This document shows, one piece after another, positions 10,090 through 19,067 of a stretch of 64,000 nt of DNA; within the stretch, counting starts at the first letter, position 1; every line of letters starts with the position of its first letter. The stretch lies in the NCBI GenBank assembly GCA_044224515.1, contig JBGAKH010000008.1, forward strand, positions 155,831 to 219,830, given 5' to 3'. A program made the translations under genes and the position numbers. The notes below the pieces were generated by a model. That model was not told the origin of the DNA. It did not search any database and worked only from the letters and a program-made list of their open reading frames with translations. This DNA is from JBBATK01 sp044224515. GTDB taxonomy: Bacteria; Bacteroidota; Ignavibacteria; Kapaibacteriales; NICIL-2.

Positions 10090-10803
10090 CTAATGATTTC
10101 TGCCCAGTCCTAGCTTCTTCTCTTTAAACTTCTTCACAAAGTCCGGCGAGCATGTGTCAACAGCCTCACACTGGCAAGAACCACCACTGCTTGGGCAGGG
10201 ATTATTCGGATCATACTGCTCGTCAAACTGATGACTGTTGTAATACCTTCGTGCTTCGTTCATGTCCACATCAAGGTTCGTATTGCCATCATACATGTCA
10301 ACACAGCCTTTACCGTCACTCGTCAGAATAATGCGGCTGACACAACAATCAGGTGAGCAATAGATGCTATCACGCCCCTCAAAAGAGCTAGGTCCACCAC
10401 CGCTAGAACTAATAACAACACAAGGTTGTTTCCAACAGCGTGGGCGTATCAGGCGAAGACAGCGAGCATAACCAATGGTGTCTGCTGTGTTGTTAATGTC
10501 CTCCACTAGAAGTCCCAGAACGTACTCATAGTCGACCTTGTGAATCCCGGCTGAGTCGTTACACAGACCTGAAACAGTGATGTTCATAATTCTGATGTCT
10601 TGACAAGATCCACATTGTCGCGTTTGATAACGCACAGACACCGTGCACTGCGGAGAAGTAATCCAGTTAAAGAACTTGTCAGAGCCAAATGAGATGGCTT
10701 GCAGGCAGGGATCGCACGTAGAAGGCTGCTGATCGGTAGCCTGCACCACGCTGAGTGTGCCGATTAGTATTGTGATAACATAGCATAGGAATTTCATGTT
10801 CAT
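10090..10803 (-). CDS. Cys-rich exported protein
   Basis: This is a 237-residue protein of unknown family. Translation starts at an ATG preceded by GGAG at proper spacing. A signal peptide (MNMKFLCYVITILIGTLSVVQA) is followed by a mature chain with 17 cysteines, including CDPC, CGSC, CCVS and CQC clusters, so the protein is probably stabilised by disulfides outside the cytoplasm. The Cys clusters resemble those in the N-terminal part of the RHS protein downstream, which suggests that the two act in the same extracytoplasmic setting. It lies between the two giant YD-repeat genes. Confidence 0.7.
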   Translation of the reverse strand: MNMKFLCYVITILIGTLSVVQATDQQPSTCDPCLQAISFGSDKFFNWITSPQCTVSVRYQTRQCGSCQDIRIMNITVSGLCNDSAGIHKVDYEYVLGLLVEDINNTADTIGYARCLRLIRPRCWKQPCVVISSSGGGPSSFEGRDSIYCSPDCCVSRIILTSDGKGCVDMYDGNTNLDVDMNEARRYYNSHQFDEQYDPNNPCPSSGGSCQCEAVDTCSPDFVKKFKEKKLGLGRNH

Positions 10804-10896
10804 TGTGAGTCTCCAATTCGCATTTGTTCGTCTTTTGGCCGGCTACGAAATACGCCGCGTCACTGCCACCAGCCTTGATACTATAAGTACTGTAGC

Positions 10897-13800
10897 TTAG
10901 TCCTTGATAATGGCACTGCTGTCCTTCATGGACTTTGCACGTTCCTGCAACTGGTGCATGGGCGTTGCCTTTAGGCCTTGCTTGATAAGGCTCGAGTCAA
11001 GTCCGTCTATCTTCGGTAGGCTAGGTTTTGACGGCAGCTTTGCATCAGGTTTTAACAGCTTTATCGCAGCGCTATCCTTTGTGATGTGAACATCGATCAG
11101 ATTCACTTTGCCACTACTACTGTGGAATCCATCACTGGGAGCCGCTGGTGCACTCACACCATACCACGAGCCCTGCTTGGGTCCCTCACCTGACTTGCCG
11201 CTTACCAGGCCTACGCCTTGCGCAGAGCCCCGAGCAGTTCGAGAGTCAACTAGCAAGCTGCTACGCGTGATTAGAGGAGTGTTGTACTGTGCTTCCTGCA
11301 CGGTTTTGATTCCCCGAGTAGTCTCTCGTAGATTACGCACCAGCTTCCCTTCTCCATTGTATTGATACAGCGCAGCAAAGTGTTGATCGTCAAACTGAGC
11401 AATCAGTCGTAGGTTGCGCTTATCATACACATAACAGGTCGTTGAAGCGTTCAGGGGTTGTATGCGCACATCATCAATGTAACACGAGTCTGAAAGAGTA
11501 TTCTTAAAGCTAACAGCGACTGCGCCGCTACTTGGCAGGCCAGAGGACACCGCTACTTCGTACAACTTCCAATCTCCAGATTGTGCAATGCGTACAGGTG
11601 TGTAGGAGCTAGAGTTTACTTGTACGCTGCATGGCAGCGGATTACGAGAACTGGTCCAGAAGCGAACGAGCGCGCCTTCCGCCGACACCTGAGCATCGCA
11701 GATCAAGCTATCAACCAGTGCCCAAGAGCTTGTCAGAAGCATTGAATTTCTACCGGTGTGTGCTCTTTGGCTGGAGACCCCCGTTGTCCAATCTTCAAAA
11801 CTCTCAAAGCAGATTGCACCTGACTTGGCGTTTTTGGCAACAATAGAAGGAACTGAGCCCCGATGCGCAAAACGCGCCGAAGAGTAAATACCCAAAACAT
11901 CACGTTCCTCTGTGGAGCTTCCCCCTGGGGAGTACTTTTCAACAGTCGAAAGGGCAACCCATTTGGCAGAATTTGACGTCGGGCTTGCATAGTTGAAGGC
12001 ATCAAAGCTATCGTACAAACCAGATGAAGACACCCGTGCGCCTGTTGTGTTGGCTGAACTGACACTCGTGCGATAGGCGTAGCTTGCCAGAGGTCTCCAT
12101 TTGCCTTTCGTGCCTTTCTCGTATGGCGTTAAACCACTTGCATAGCTCAAGCCGTAGTCCCACGAATCCGAAAGTGTGGTGGCTGAGGAACTGACAACAC
12201 CATCTGCCTGCGTGAGATTTCCAGGTGCTTTTGGAGTTGGTGATCCGTACGTTGTTACGCCCCCTACCGTCGAGGACAACTGGTTTGACCGGGCACTATG
12301 TATGATAGTGGCCTGATAACCGCTGCCGGCCACAAGGGTGGGACAAAACGAGGTCGGAGTAATGCCGACTTTCGTGGCGTCCACCGAGTTTGCATGCACA
12401 ACAAAGGTGTTTGACGAATTCCACACCAGGATTTCGTCTCCAGGACTAAACATTGAGGTCATACCAGTTGGAGGTACGATATTCGGGCTTCCGGTATTCA
12501 AGTTGACTTGGCATGTAAACTTCTCGTTTGAGGCCGTCTGTCCCATCTGCGCATAGACCCAAGAAGCTGGGATTTTGTAACTGAGGTACGAGCCTTGGTG
12601 AGCTTGCGTAGCTCCAGAGCCAAGGAGCAAACCGTCATACTCATCATTGTTTTTGGTAATCACAGTCGTTCCACTGTTTTTGTCGAACACGAGGTTCTCC
12701 TCGCTGTGCGTAACCCCATTAACGTAGGTCGTGACGGATTTGGTAATCGCTGGATACTGAATGACTTTGTTTCGCACGGCAATGTTTATCGTCGACGTAT
12801 TCTGCGTAAAGGTATAATCAAAGGTGAACCATGGGAATGGTAAGAGCAAGAAAGGACTCGGAAACATGATTCCGGCATCAAAAGTGAAGGTGTGATTGTA
12901 CAGGTTGTCCTCAACCTTGCGTGATTCCTCCACCAGCTCAGCATCCTTGCCAAGGCTGATCTCCTCAATGCTTCCTGTGTACGAGTTAAGAACCTTCAGT
13001 TTTTCACCTTCCACATATGAAACCTTACCTTGAGCGTCTTGCTCATAGCGTCCAGGTTTGTAATAGTCATATCGCTGGGACTCTATAGGCTGCGCTATGG
13101 CACCCGGGGAGTAATCACCCTTGTACTTTGCTGTCATTTTAGGTTTTCCATGCATCGAGTTTGTTATAATGCTATAACCTTGCGTGGAAGAAACCTTTGA
13201 TTGTGTGATGTGTATAAGGAATTGAAGAACAGGATCTGGTTCAAATAGGTCCGTTGAAATCGTACTTGACATGGCAATCATTGGGTAGTCCCGGGCTGTG
13301 TAGAACTCAGAGATCGTGTACCCACTACCAGTTTTACCACTATGGATATTCTTTGCCACTACTCTTGAGTATCCCACACTTGGCGCCGGCAGAGCATTTT
13401 CTCCAATTGGTCCCTCAAACTGTTCGATGTCCTTTTCACCTTTAAGTTTCTCGAAGGTCGACAGGCTCTCCCGCTTGTCGAGGTATTGCACAAGTGCATT
13501 CTCCTCACGTCCACTCTGCGGTTCACTCGTGGCTACTCCCGAGCTTGTCCCGTCAATGTTGCGGTAGTCGTATTCAGTGCCATACATAACAGCCGAGCCG
13601 TTGTCGGAGCTGATACCATGATCAAACATTAAGATGCGTTTAACCCGAATGCCACCACCCTTTTTGGCCTTGAGCGTTGGCAAGCGCAGGAATGAGAAAT
13701 TGTAGTAGGGCTTGTATGTTGGCTGCGTGAACATTTCAAAAAAGGTATAGAGATCCGCAGCTACCGAGGGCATGAATTCTAGCAGCTTCGTCCACACACT

Positions 13801-16800
13801 TTGATTGGTGTACGCGCCTCCAAACTCACCCTTTGGATTACAGCCCAGGTTACCAACCTTCATACTCTTTGCGTACTCGGATGCTAGGTCCGCAGGGGTC
13901 TGGCCTTGACCGATCTTAAACTTAAGGTAACGCTCAGCCGTTGGACCTGACCCTGAGGAGTCGGCCGTTATGCTCGAAACATCACAATACCCACTGATGT
14001 AGTCAACCAAGTCGTTTGGAAAAGTCCCTGTACTGTAATTCGTGGGACCGGTGCAGGACCCAAAGTTGTAGAGGAATTTGAAGTGGATCTTTTCTTTTTG
14101 ATCAATGAATTGGTTGCGGCAAAGCGTGCAGAGCGAAGCTGTGCTGGCAGCGTCTCTAATGCCCATGTACTTGCTCACATTGACCTTGAAAACGTAATCT
14201 GAGCCGTCCATAGACTGCCCGCCAAGTGAATCGAGGCCGGTCATGATCATTGCTCGTTTGTCCTGCACGTAGAGGTAATCATTTTGCTCGTACTGCACCT
14301 GAATTTCGCCTCCTGAGGGTAGAATGATTCGCTTAAGCTGCCAGGCTGCGGGGTCAAATCGGCTTGAGGGAGCCTGATTGACATATGGAAGAGTAAGATC
14401 TTTGTAATACTCTTGAGAGATCGAATGGGAAACAGCTTGATAGAAGCCCCAGCGGTCAATGCAACTTCGCTCGTAGACTGGATTCTCATCTCCCACATAC
14501 CAACCTAAGTCAGTGTTCCCGTAAAAACCCGAAGCATGGCCGGTGATTTCGGGATACTTCGTCTTTATATCGTTCATCCCCGAATCAGACGCCGGATAGG
14601 AATTGAAGTTTGGATAGCGATACTCGAACTGGTAGGGTGCGACTTTTGCGTTCGAGGTTCCGCTGTAGTCAAACCAGACTTTTGTCAGTGTTAGCTTACC
14701 ATACCTAAACCTCAGAAGGGGGTTCGAGCTATTGAATGAAGAACTCACGTGTGCATTAACCGGTACAATACCGATGGCTGAATTCAATTCACCAATGGCC
14801 GGCCAGTAATAGTCCACCAGATGCGCATACGCCGGCAATGCTACAAGTGAGTCCATTTGCAGCTTGGTATAACGACGAATCTTCATGGTACTATCGTAGG
14901 CACTGCTGTCTGCCAGTGTCGGAGAAGCATCAGTTCTCATAATGTCGTAGGTGTACGACAAATTCACTGTCTTTACTGGTTGACTGAGGTCGTCCTTGGC
15001 ATAGATGACGATGCGCTCCAAATACTCCAATTTGTTTTTTCGCACCGAACGCACGGTATTTGCATCAAGGTGATCTGCTCGATAGGCACGTGTCTGACGA
15101 GTTGCATATGCATTGTCCCACTTTCCGTCATAGGTGGTCAGAGTGGAGTATTGGTTACTGGCAACCGTCGCGTCTTCATCCATAACCCGAGATTGATATA
15201 CTGTTTCGCTCGAGGTAGGTCCCGTGAGAGCCGCTCCAATTTCCACGGGTCCACGATACGACTCATAACCATCAAGGCGCTCGCGGCCACTTCCACTGAG
15301 GTTAACAGTCTGGCCATTAGAGTTTGTGTAACTGAGGTTCGCTTTATTGGTGACAAAGAACGCGATGTGTGTCTTTGTTTCAATTGACTTTAGATAATAG
15401 ACTTCCTTCTCACCCATGCTGACAGAACCTCTGTCATCGTCACGGATAAGTAGCTTGTTAGGACTGTAATTAAGCCCTCGGTAGGGATGACGCCACTTGT
15501 ACCACTCTCGTGCCGGCTTGTCGTTGTCATGATTCGAGAGATAATCCCCGTGAGCATACTTGGCGGTTGAAGCAGCGATCGTTGCCTCGGAATGTCTGTA
15601 CTCAAACGCAGTGTAGCCTCCCAAGTCGTCACTTGTTGGTCCGTCATTGGACAGGTCAAGGTAATCGGGAGTAGTTATTTGCGTAAGCAGGTATTGACTT
15701 GCATGCGGTGTAACGCGAACACTACCGTTGAGTTTTGTATCCTTGTGATGTTCAGTAGCATTGTCATTGAAAACTAATTGTTTGTCCCAACTTGTTGTTC
15801 CGTATTCTGCAACGTCAAATTGAAGGCTCTTTTCAAATCGACTGTAGACAGGCAGGCCATACACGTACCGTTTCCCGTCAGCACCGGAGAGTGCAAACTC
15901 ACCAACGGCGTCTTTAATCTTTGCCTCAGTCCTGTCGAGGTACTGCTCGGCACGTGTATTGCTTGAGTTACCGGCTTCTTGCGAATACGAATAGTAGTGC
16001 TTAGTGCGGCTACCGTTAGAAAGTACTTTTGTCATCTGGTCGTTGGTAGCATAGCCAACAAAGGTTGAGCGCCCTACTCTCTCGTTGGAGTTAACCACAC
16101 GGCTGAAACTGCTGGTGTAATAAGGATTGAATGCTTCGGGTGTATCGCTGGCAGTCATGCTCAAGTAGCCACCCAAGTCATTGGTAAACCGGAAGTACTG
16201 TGCGTCTTGCACGGAGCTTTTGGTGAATGCCACGCCTGCATAGCCAGGAATGCCGCTCGTTGTAAGGCTCTTGTCGCCTCCACTCAAATCAAACCCGACT
16301 CCAAGGTGCGGACCTGCTGTAAAATCCAAACCGACATTGTACAAACCGGTTGAAGACTCTGAGCGTGCTGGTCTGAGCATCGGTGTCAAGGTGTTCTGAG
16401 CTCTGAAACTTCCTGCCGGACCATCCCCATTAACACTGTAGACGTCAGCGCCAGAATATGGAATGTACAAGTAACGATCTCGCTTTGTAAACGGAGCTTC
16501 TCGCTCGATGGAGTAATCCTGCATAGGCTCTGCATTGAGGCCCACTTCATGCTGATAGAGATAGCCGTAGGTTGAGCGTTCCTTATAACCGGCACCTTTT
16601 GAATACGAGTAGGAACCATTGACGCCAACTGACAGTGGCGCTATCGCTCCAGGAACAAAGGGAACAAAATCAGGAGAGAATTTAAAATTGATGTCAAAAG
16701 ACTCACCGGTGTACTCAGGTGATTCAATAGCAGACGGCGAGACAGCAAAAGTACTGTTAATGTGTTGGTCAATGACAGCGGCAATGCCGGGACCAGCTGT

Positions 16801-17592
16801 TGTGACTGCTGACAACTCGCTAGTTGCACTCTGAGCTTCATTGAACCTGGCAGCAGCTGTGGCCTGGCAACCTTCACTGAGTGCTTGCATTCCCTGCTTG
16901 AACTTCTCACCGATTTTTGCTCTGAGTGAGCTGCTATAGGCTGCCTGTAAAAACTTAGCTGGTGTTACCGTAGCTGAGAATTTCCCTTGTCCATCCTCAA
17001 CATTGTATCCTACGTCAATGAGATTAGCAATAGCAACTTTGTATCCGGAAACAACAGAGAATCCGGTAAAGTTATTGTAGCGCATCATTTTGTTATAGCC
17101 AACACCTACGCCAAAGTCCTTGCTGAAGAGCTGCAAACCAAGGTTATAGCCAATCGCATAGGTCTCGTTGGTTCTCGTGCGGTTGAAGTAGTCAACTTTT
17201 TCATCTCGTGCATCGTCGGGGATTCCCCTGATTTGATGCTGAATTGAGCCTGCATTCAACGTCCAGCCATATCCTACCCACGAGGCTTCCTCGTCTGCAG
17301 TTGTACCACTGTGATAGGACAGCGACATTGAGTATCCACTCCCGTCGGGTCCCGGTACGTCGATCACAGGTAGATTGTAGGTAAGGCTTCCATTAAACTC
17401 ACTCACCATGTTGGTCGTTGCAACAGGCTCGAATGAAGCAAACTCTGGCTGGTGCGGACCACTTGTCAGGGCCAGCAGCGCAACGGGTGTGAACCACTCC
17501 AGCAGAAAACTTACAAGCAACACTGCAGCAAATGATCGCAGAGTAAAACCAGTAGGAAGCGCTTTCGGCTTTGTAGAAGATGTCATTTTCAT
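10897..17592 (-). CDS. giant exported SpvB/YD-repeat-type protein
   Basis: The protein has 2231 residues. An N-terminal hydrophobic signal is followed at about residues 60-130 by the segment typical of large Bacteroidota SpvB/RHS-like proteins: EFNGSLTYNLPVIDVPGPDG, SYHSG, EASWVGYGWTLNAG and IRGIPDD. A long beta-rich body with scattered YD-like motifs follows. Near residue 2080 the segment CYVYDKRNLRLIAQFDD followed by YNGEGKLVRN is a final YD repeat. There is no RHS-associated core and no recognisable toxin tip, and the last 100 residues are low-complexity and charged. The layout (SpvB/YD part here, YD plus core plus tip in the 658-8388 gene) recalls the TcB/TcC split of Tc toxins, but that comparison is inference. 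The start codon has only a weak ribosome binding site. Confidence 0.82.
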   Translation of the reverse strand: MKMTSSTKPKALPTGFTLRSFAAVLLVSFLLEWFTPVALLALTSGPHQPEFASFEPVATTNMVSEFNGSLTYNLPVIDVPGPDGSGYSMSLSYHSGTTADEEASWVGYGWTLNAGSIQHQIRGIPDDARDEKVDYFNRTRTNETYAIGYNLGLQLFSKDFGVGVGYNKMMRYNNFTGFSVVSGYKVAIANLIDVGYNVEDGQGKFSATVTPAKFLQAAYSSSLRAKIGEKFKQGMQALSEGCQATAAARFNEAQSATSELSAVTTAGPGIAAVIDQHINSTFAVSPSAIESPEYTGESFDINFKFSPDFVPFVPGAIAPLSVGVNGSYSYSKGAGYKERSTYGYLYQHEVGLNAEPMQDYSIEREAPFTKRDRYLYIPYSGADVYSVNGDGPAGSFRAQNTLTPMLRPARSESSTGLYNVGLDFTAGPHLGVGFDLSGGDKSLTTSGIPGYAGVAFTKSSVQDAQYFRFTNDLGGYLSMTASDTPEAFNPYYTSSFSRVVNSNERVGRSTFVGYATNDQMTKVLSNGSRTKHYYSYSQEAGNSSNTRAEQYLDRTEAKIKDAVGEFALSGADGKRYVYGLPVYSRFEKSLQFDVAEYGTTSWDKQLVFNDNATEHHKDTKLNGSVRVTPHASQYLLTQITTPDYLDLSNDGPTSDDLGGYTAFEYRHSEATIAASTAKYAHGDYLSNHDNDKPAREWYKWRHPYRGLNYSPNKLLIRDDDRGSVSMGEKEVYYLKSIETKTHIAFFVTNKANLSYTNSNGQTVNLSGSGRERLDGYESYRGPVEIGAALTGPTSSETVYQSRVMDEDATVASNQYSTLTTYDGKWDNAYATRQTRAYRADHLDANTVRSVRKNKLEYLERIVIYAKDDLSQPVKTVNLSYTYDIMRTDASPTLADSSAYDSTMKIRRYTKLQMDSLVALPAYAHLVDYYWPAIGELNSAIGIVPVNAHVSSSFNSSNPLLRFRYGKLTLTKVWFDYSGTSNAKVAPYQFEYRYPNFNSYPASDSGMNDIKTKYPEITGHASGFYGNTDLGWYVGDENPVYERSCIDRWGFYQAVSHSISQEYYKDLTLPYVNQAPSSRFDPAAWQLKRIILPSGGEIQVQYEQNDYLYVQDKRAMIMTGLDSLGGQSMDGSDYVFKVNVSKYMGIRDAASTASLCTLCRNQFIDQKEKIHFKFLYNFGSCTGPTNYSTGTFPNDLVDYISGYCDVSSITADSSGSGPTAERYLKFKIGQGQTPADLASEYAKSMKVGNLGCNPKGEFGGAYTNQSVWTKLLEFMPSVAADLYTFFEMFTQPTYKPYYNFSFLRLPTLKAKKGGGIRVKRILMFDHGISSDNGSAVMYGTEYDYRNIDGTSSGVATSEPQSGREENALVQYLDKRESLSTFEKLKGEKDIEQFEGPIGENALPAPSVGYSRVVAKNIHSGKTGSGYTISEFYTARDYPMIAMSSTISTDLFEPDPVLQFLIHITQSKVSSTQGYSIITNSMHGKPKMTAKYKGDYSPGAIAQPIESQRYDYYKPGRYEQDAQGKVSYVEGEKLKVLNSYTGSIEEISLGKDAELVEESRKVEDNLYNHTFTFDAGIMFPSPFLLLPFPWFTFDYTFTQNTSTINIAVRNKVIQYPAITKSVTTYVNGVTHSEENLVFDKNSGTTVITKNNDEYDGLLLGSGATQAHQGSYLSYKIPASWVYAQMGQTASNEKFTCQVNLNTGSPNIVPPTGMTSMFSPGDEILVWNSSNTFVVHANSVDATKVGITPTSFCPTLVAGSGYQATIIHSARSNQLSSTVGGVTTYGSPTPKAPGNLTQADGVVSSSATTLSDSWDYGLSYASGLTPYEKGTKGKWRPLASYAYRTSVSSANTTGARVSSSGLYDSFDAFNYASPTSNSAKWVALSTVEKYSPGGSSTEERDVLGIYSSARFAHRGSVPSIVAKNAKSGAICFESFEDWTTGVSSQRAHTGRNSMLLTSSWALVDSLICDAQVSAEGALVRFWTSSRNPLPCSVQVNSSSYTPVRIAQSGDWKLYEVAVSSGLPSSGAVAVSFKNTLSDSCYIDDVRIQPLNASTTCYVYDKRNLRLIAQFDDQHFAALYQYNGEGKLVRNLRETTRGIKTVQEAQYNTPLITRSSLLVDSRTARGSAQGVGLVSGKSGEGPKQGSWYGVSAPAAPSDGFHSSSGKVNLIDVHITKDSAAIKLLKPDAKLPSKPSLPKIDGLDSSLIKQGLKATPMHQLQERAKSMKDSSAIIKD

Positions 17593-17695
17593 ATGCTAGC
17601 TTTAAAAAAAGCGGTTATTCTTGTGTCAAATCAATGTTGCACTAACGCTCTGACTATGTCACCTACACCTTAGAGATCTCTAGAAGGGACCTGGC

Positions 17696-18355
17696 TCATG
17701 CTCCCCCACTTCGAAGTCGAGGTAAGCTCTTAAAAACATCACGTTGAAAACTAAAGCGGTGGATGCCTGTCATGAAGATGATGTCATTCCAGACGATGCT
17801 CTCATCTGTGTGCTGAGCTAAAGTATTGTCAAAGACAAGGATGAACTTGCGCTCGCTTGAGAGTCCAGTACCTCCTTCAAGTACTGCCTCAAGTGGCTTG
17901 AGGCGCACAGAGTCAATGGACTTTTCAATATTGTCTTTCATTCGAAAGTTTGCTTCGTCGACTTTCTGGCGGTACTCCGAGTAGTTTCGCGATTCGCTGA
18001 GGAGCAAATCAGTTGAACTGGAGACCGGCTTCTGTTTTGAAATCGTTAGGAAAAATGTCTGCTGGTTACGGTAACTCGCAAGTAGTGAATCAAAGAGCTG
18101 CGGGTGACCCACGAGGCTTGACTGATTATAGGCCAGGTACTCTGGTGGTACATACTGACACTTTATCTCAAAACCAGCAACGATTTTTCGTTGTAGCAGG
18201 CCTGCTTGAGGTGACACCATGTACTTGCAATAGGCGGTGTAGCTGAGCTCTGATGGTTGTTCTTTGCAGCTTTGGATCACCACACACAGCAAGAGAGCTA
18301 GCATCGGAGCTCTACTGCATAAGAGACAGGTATTCCTAAGGGACATCATTTGCAT
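17696..18355 (-). CDS. hypothetical lipoprotein
   Basis: The 219-residue product has an N-terminal signal ending in VVIQSC, a plausible lipobox, so it is probably a lipoprotein. The remainder is alpha/beta with no family I recognise; the C-terminal part (RKFILVFDNTLAQH, then IVWNDIIFMTG) looks like a compact domain. It sits 12 bases behind the OmpH-like gene and 103 bases before the giant SpvB-like gene, inside the same operon. Several ATG codons lie close together at the start, so the exact start is uncertain by a few residues. Confidence 0.65.
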   Translation of the reverse strand: MQMMSLRNTCLLCSRAPMLALLLCVVIQSCKEQPSELSYTAYCKYMVSPQAGLLQRKIVAGFEIKCQYVPPEYLAYNQSSLVGHPQLFDSLLASYRNQQTFFLTISKQKPVSSSTDLLLSESRNYSEYRQKVDEANFRMKDNIEKSIDSVRLKPLEAVLEGGTGLSSERKFILVFDNTLAQHTDESIVWNDIIFMTGIHRFSFQRDVFKSLPRLRSGGA

Positions 18356-18367
18356 AACAAGTACACT

Positions 18368-18919
18368 CTACTTTGATGACTTTGCTGAATTCTGATACTT
18401 GTTGTTCATCTCAAGCAGTAACTGCTTGGTGACATCAAGCTTGGCATCTCCGTGTAAGACATTTCCGTCCTCAGAAGTACCAATTATCAGATCATAGCCA
18501 TGTGATTCGGCAAACTCACGAGCATAACCATTGATTTGAGCAATCAATCCTTCTGTTGCTTTTCGTTGCTCATCGGATGCCTTTGCTTGTATGGATTTTA
18601 CATAGTTATCAACCGATTGCCTCTGCGATTCAAGTGCCCCTTGACGCTCTGCTTTATCCTTAGCTGACATGCCGTGACTTTGGTTCTCAAACTCGCTCAG
18701 TGCTCTATTGTAGGATAGTTTGAGTGAGTCGATATTGGCCTGCCACACTGATTGCTTGTTCGCACTATAGGTCTGAGCGTCTTTCATTCCCTGGTAGCCT
18801 GAAATGAGTTCTCCTGATCGTACAAAGGCTATACGGCTGGCACGTGATGACGAAAACAAGAGGTATGCAGACAAGGCAATTGAAATGGTGCAGAGAAAAT
18901 AGAGAATCCAGATTTTCAT
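18368..18919 (-). CDS. OmpH/Skp-family periplasmic chaperone
   Basis: The 183-residue product has an N-terminal membrane or signal segment and then the Skp/OmpH layout. It has a strand-forming start (RIAFVRSGELISGYQG), a long charged coiled-coil of about 90 residues rich in Gln, Lys and Ala, and a closing GYDLIIGTSEDGNVLHGDAKLDVT segment that matches the end of the family. Members hold outer-membrane or secreted proteins unfolded in the periplasm. Here the gene precedes two giant exported proteins, so a dedicated chaperone for them is a reasonable inference. Confidence 0.85.
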   Translation of the reverse strand: MKIWILYFLCTISIALSAYLLFSSSRASRIAFVRSGELISGYQGMKDAQTYSANKQSVWQANIDSLKLSYNRALSEFENQSHGMSAKDKAERQGALESQRQSVDNYVKSIQAKASDEQRKATEGLIAQINGYAREFAESHGYDLIIGTSEDGNVLHGDAKLDVTKQLLLEMNNKYQNSAKSSK

Positions 18920-19023
18920 GTGTACAAGGAGATTACAGGTGTTAAGGTTTTACTCTAAAGCAATGCCGATGTGGAGATAGAATGCCGAAGCTAAATGTGT
19001 GAGTAAGGTAGTGCTCTCTGTAG

Positions 19024-19041
19024 GCTCGCCGAAGTGCGAGC
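19024..19041. other. short hairpin between operon genes
   Basis: GCTCGC and GCGAGC form a perfect 6-bp stem with a 6-base loop, just behind the stop of the FG-GAP gene and before the OmpH-like gene. No T-run follows in the direction of transcription, so it may be an mRNA-processing or stability element rather than a full terminator. Confidence 0.4.
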
Positions 19042-19067
19042 TTTGTGTTGTATGTGTTTCACTGATC

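Noticed and set aside
14857..15387. 176-codon plus-strand frame inside the SpvB-like gene
   Set aside because: It is antisense to a long, clearly coding frame with family motifs.
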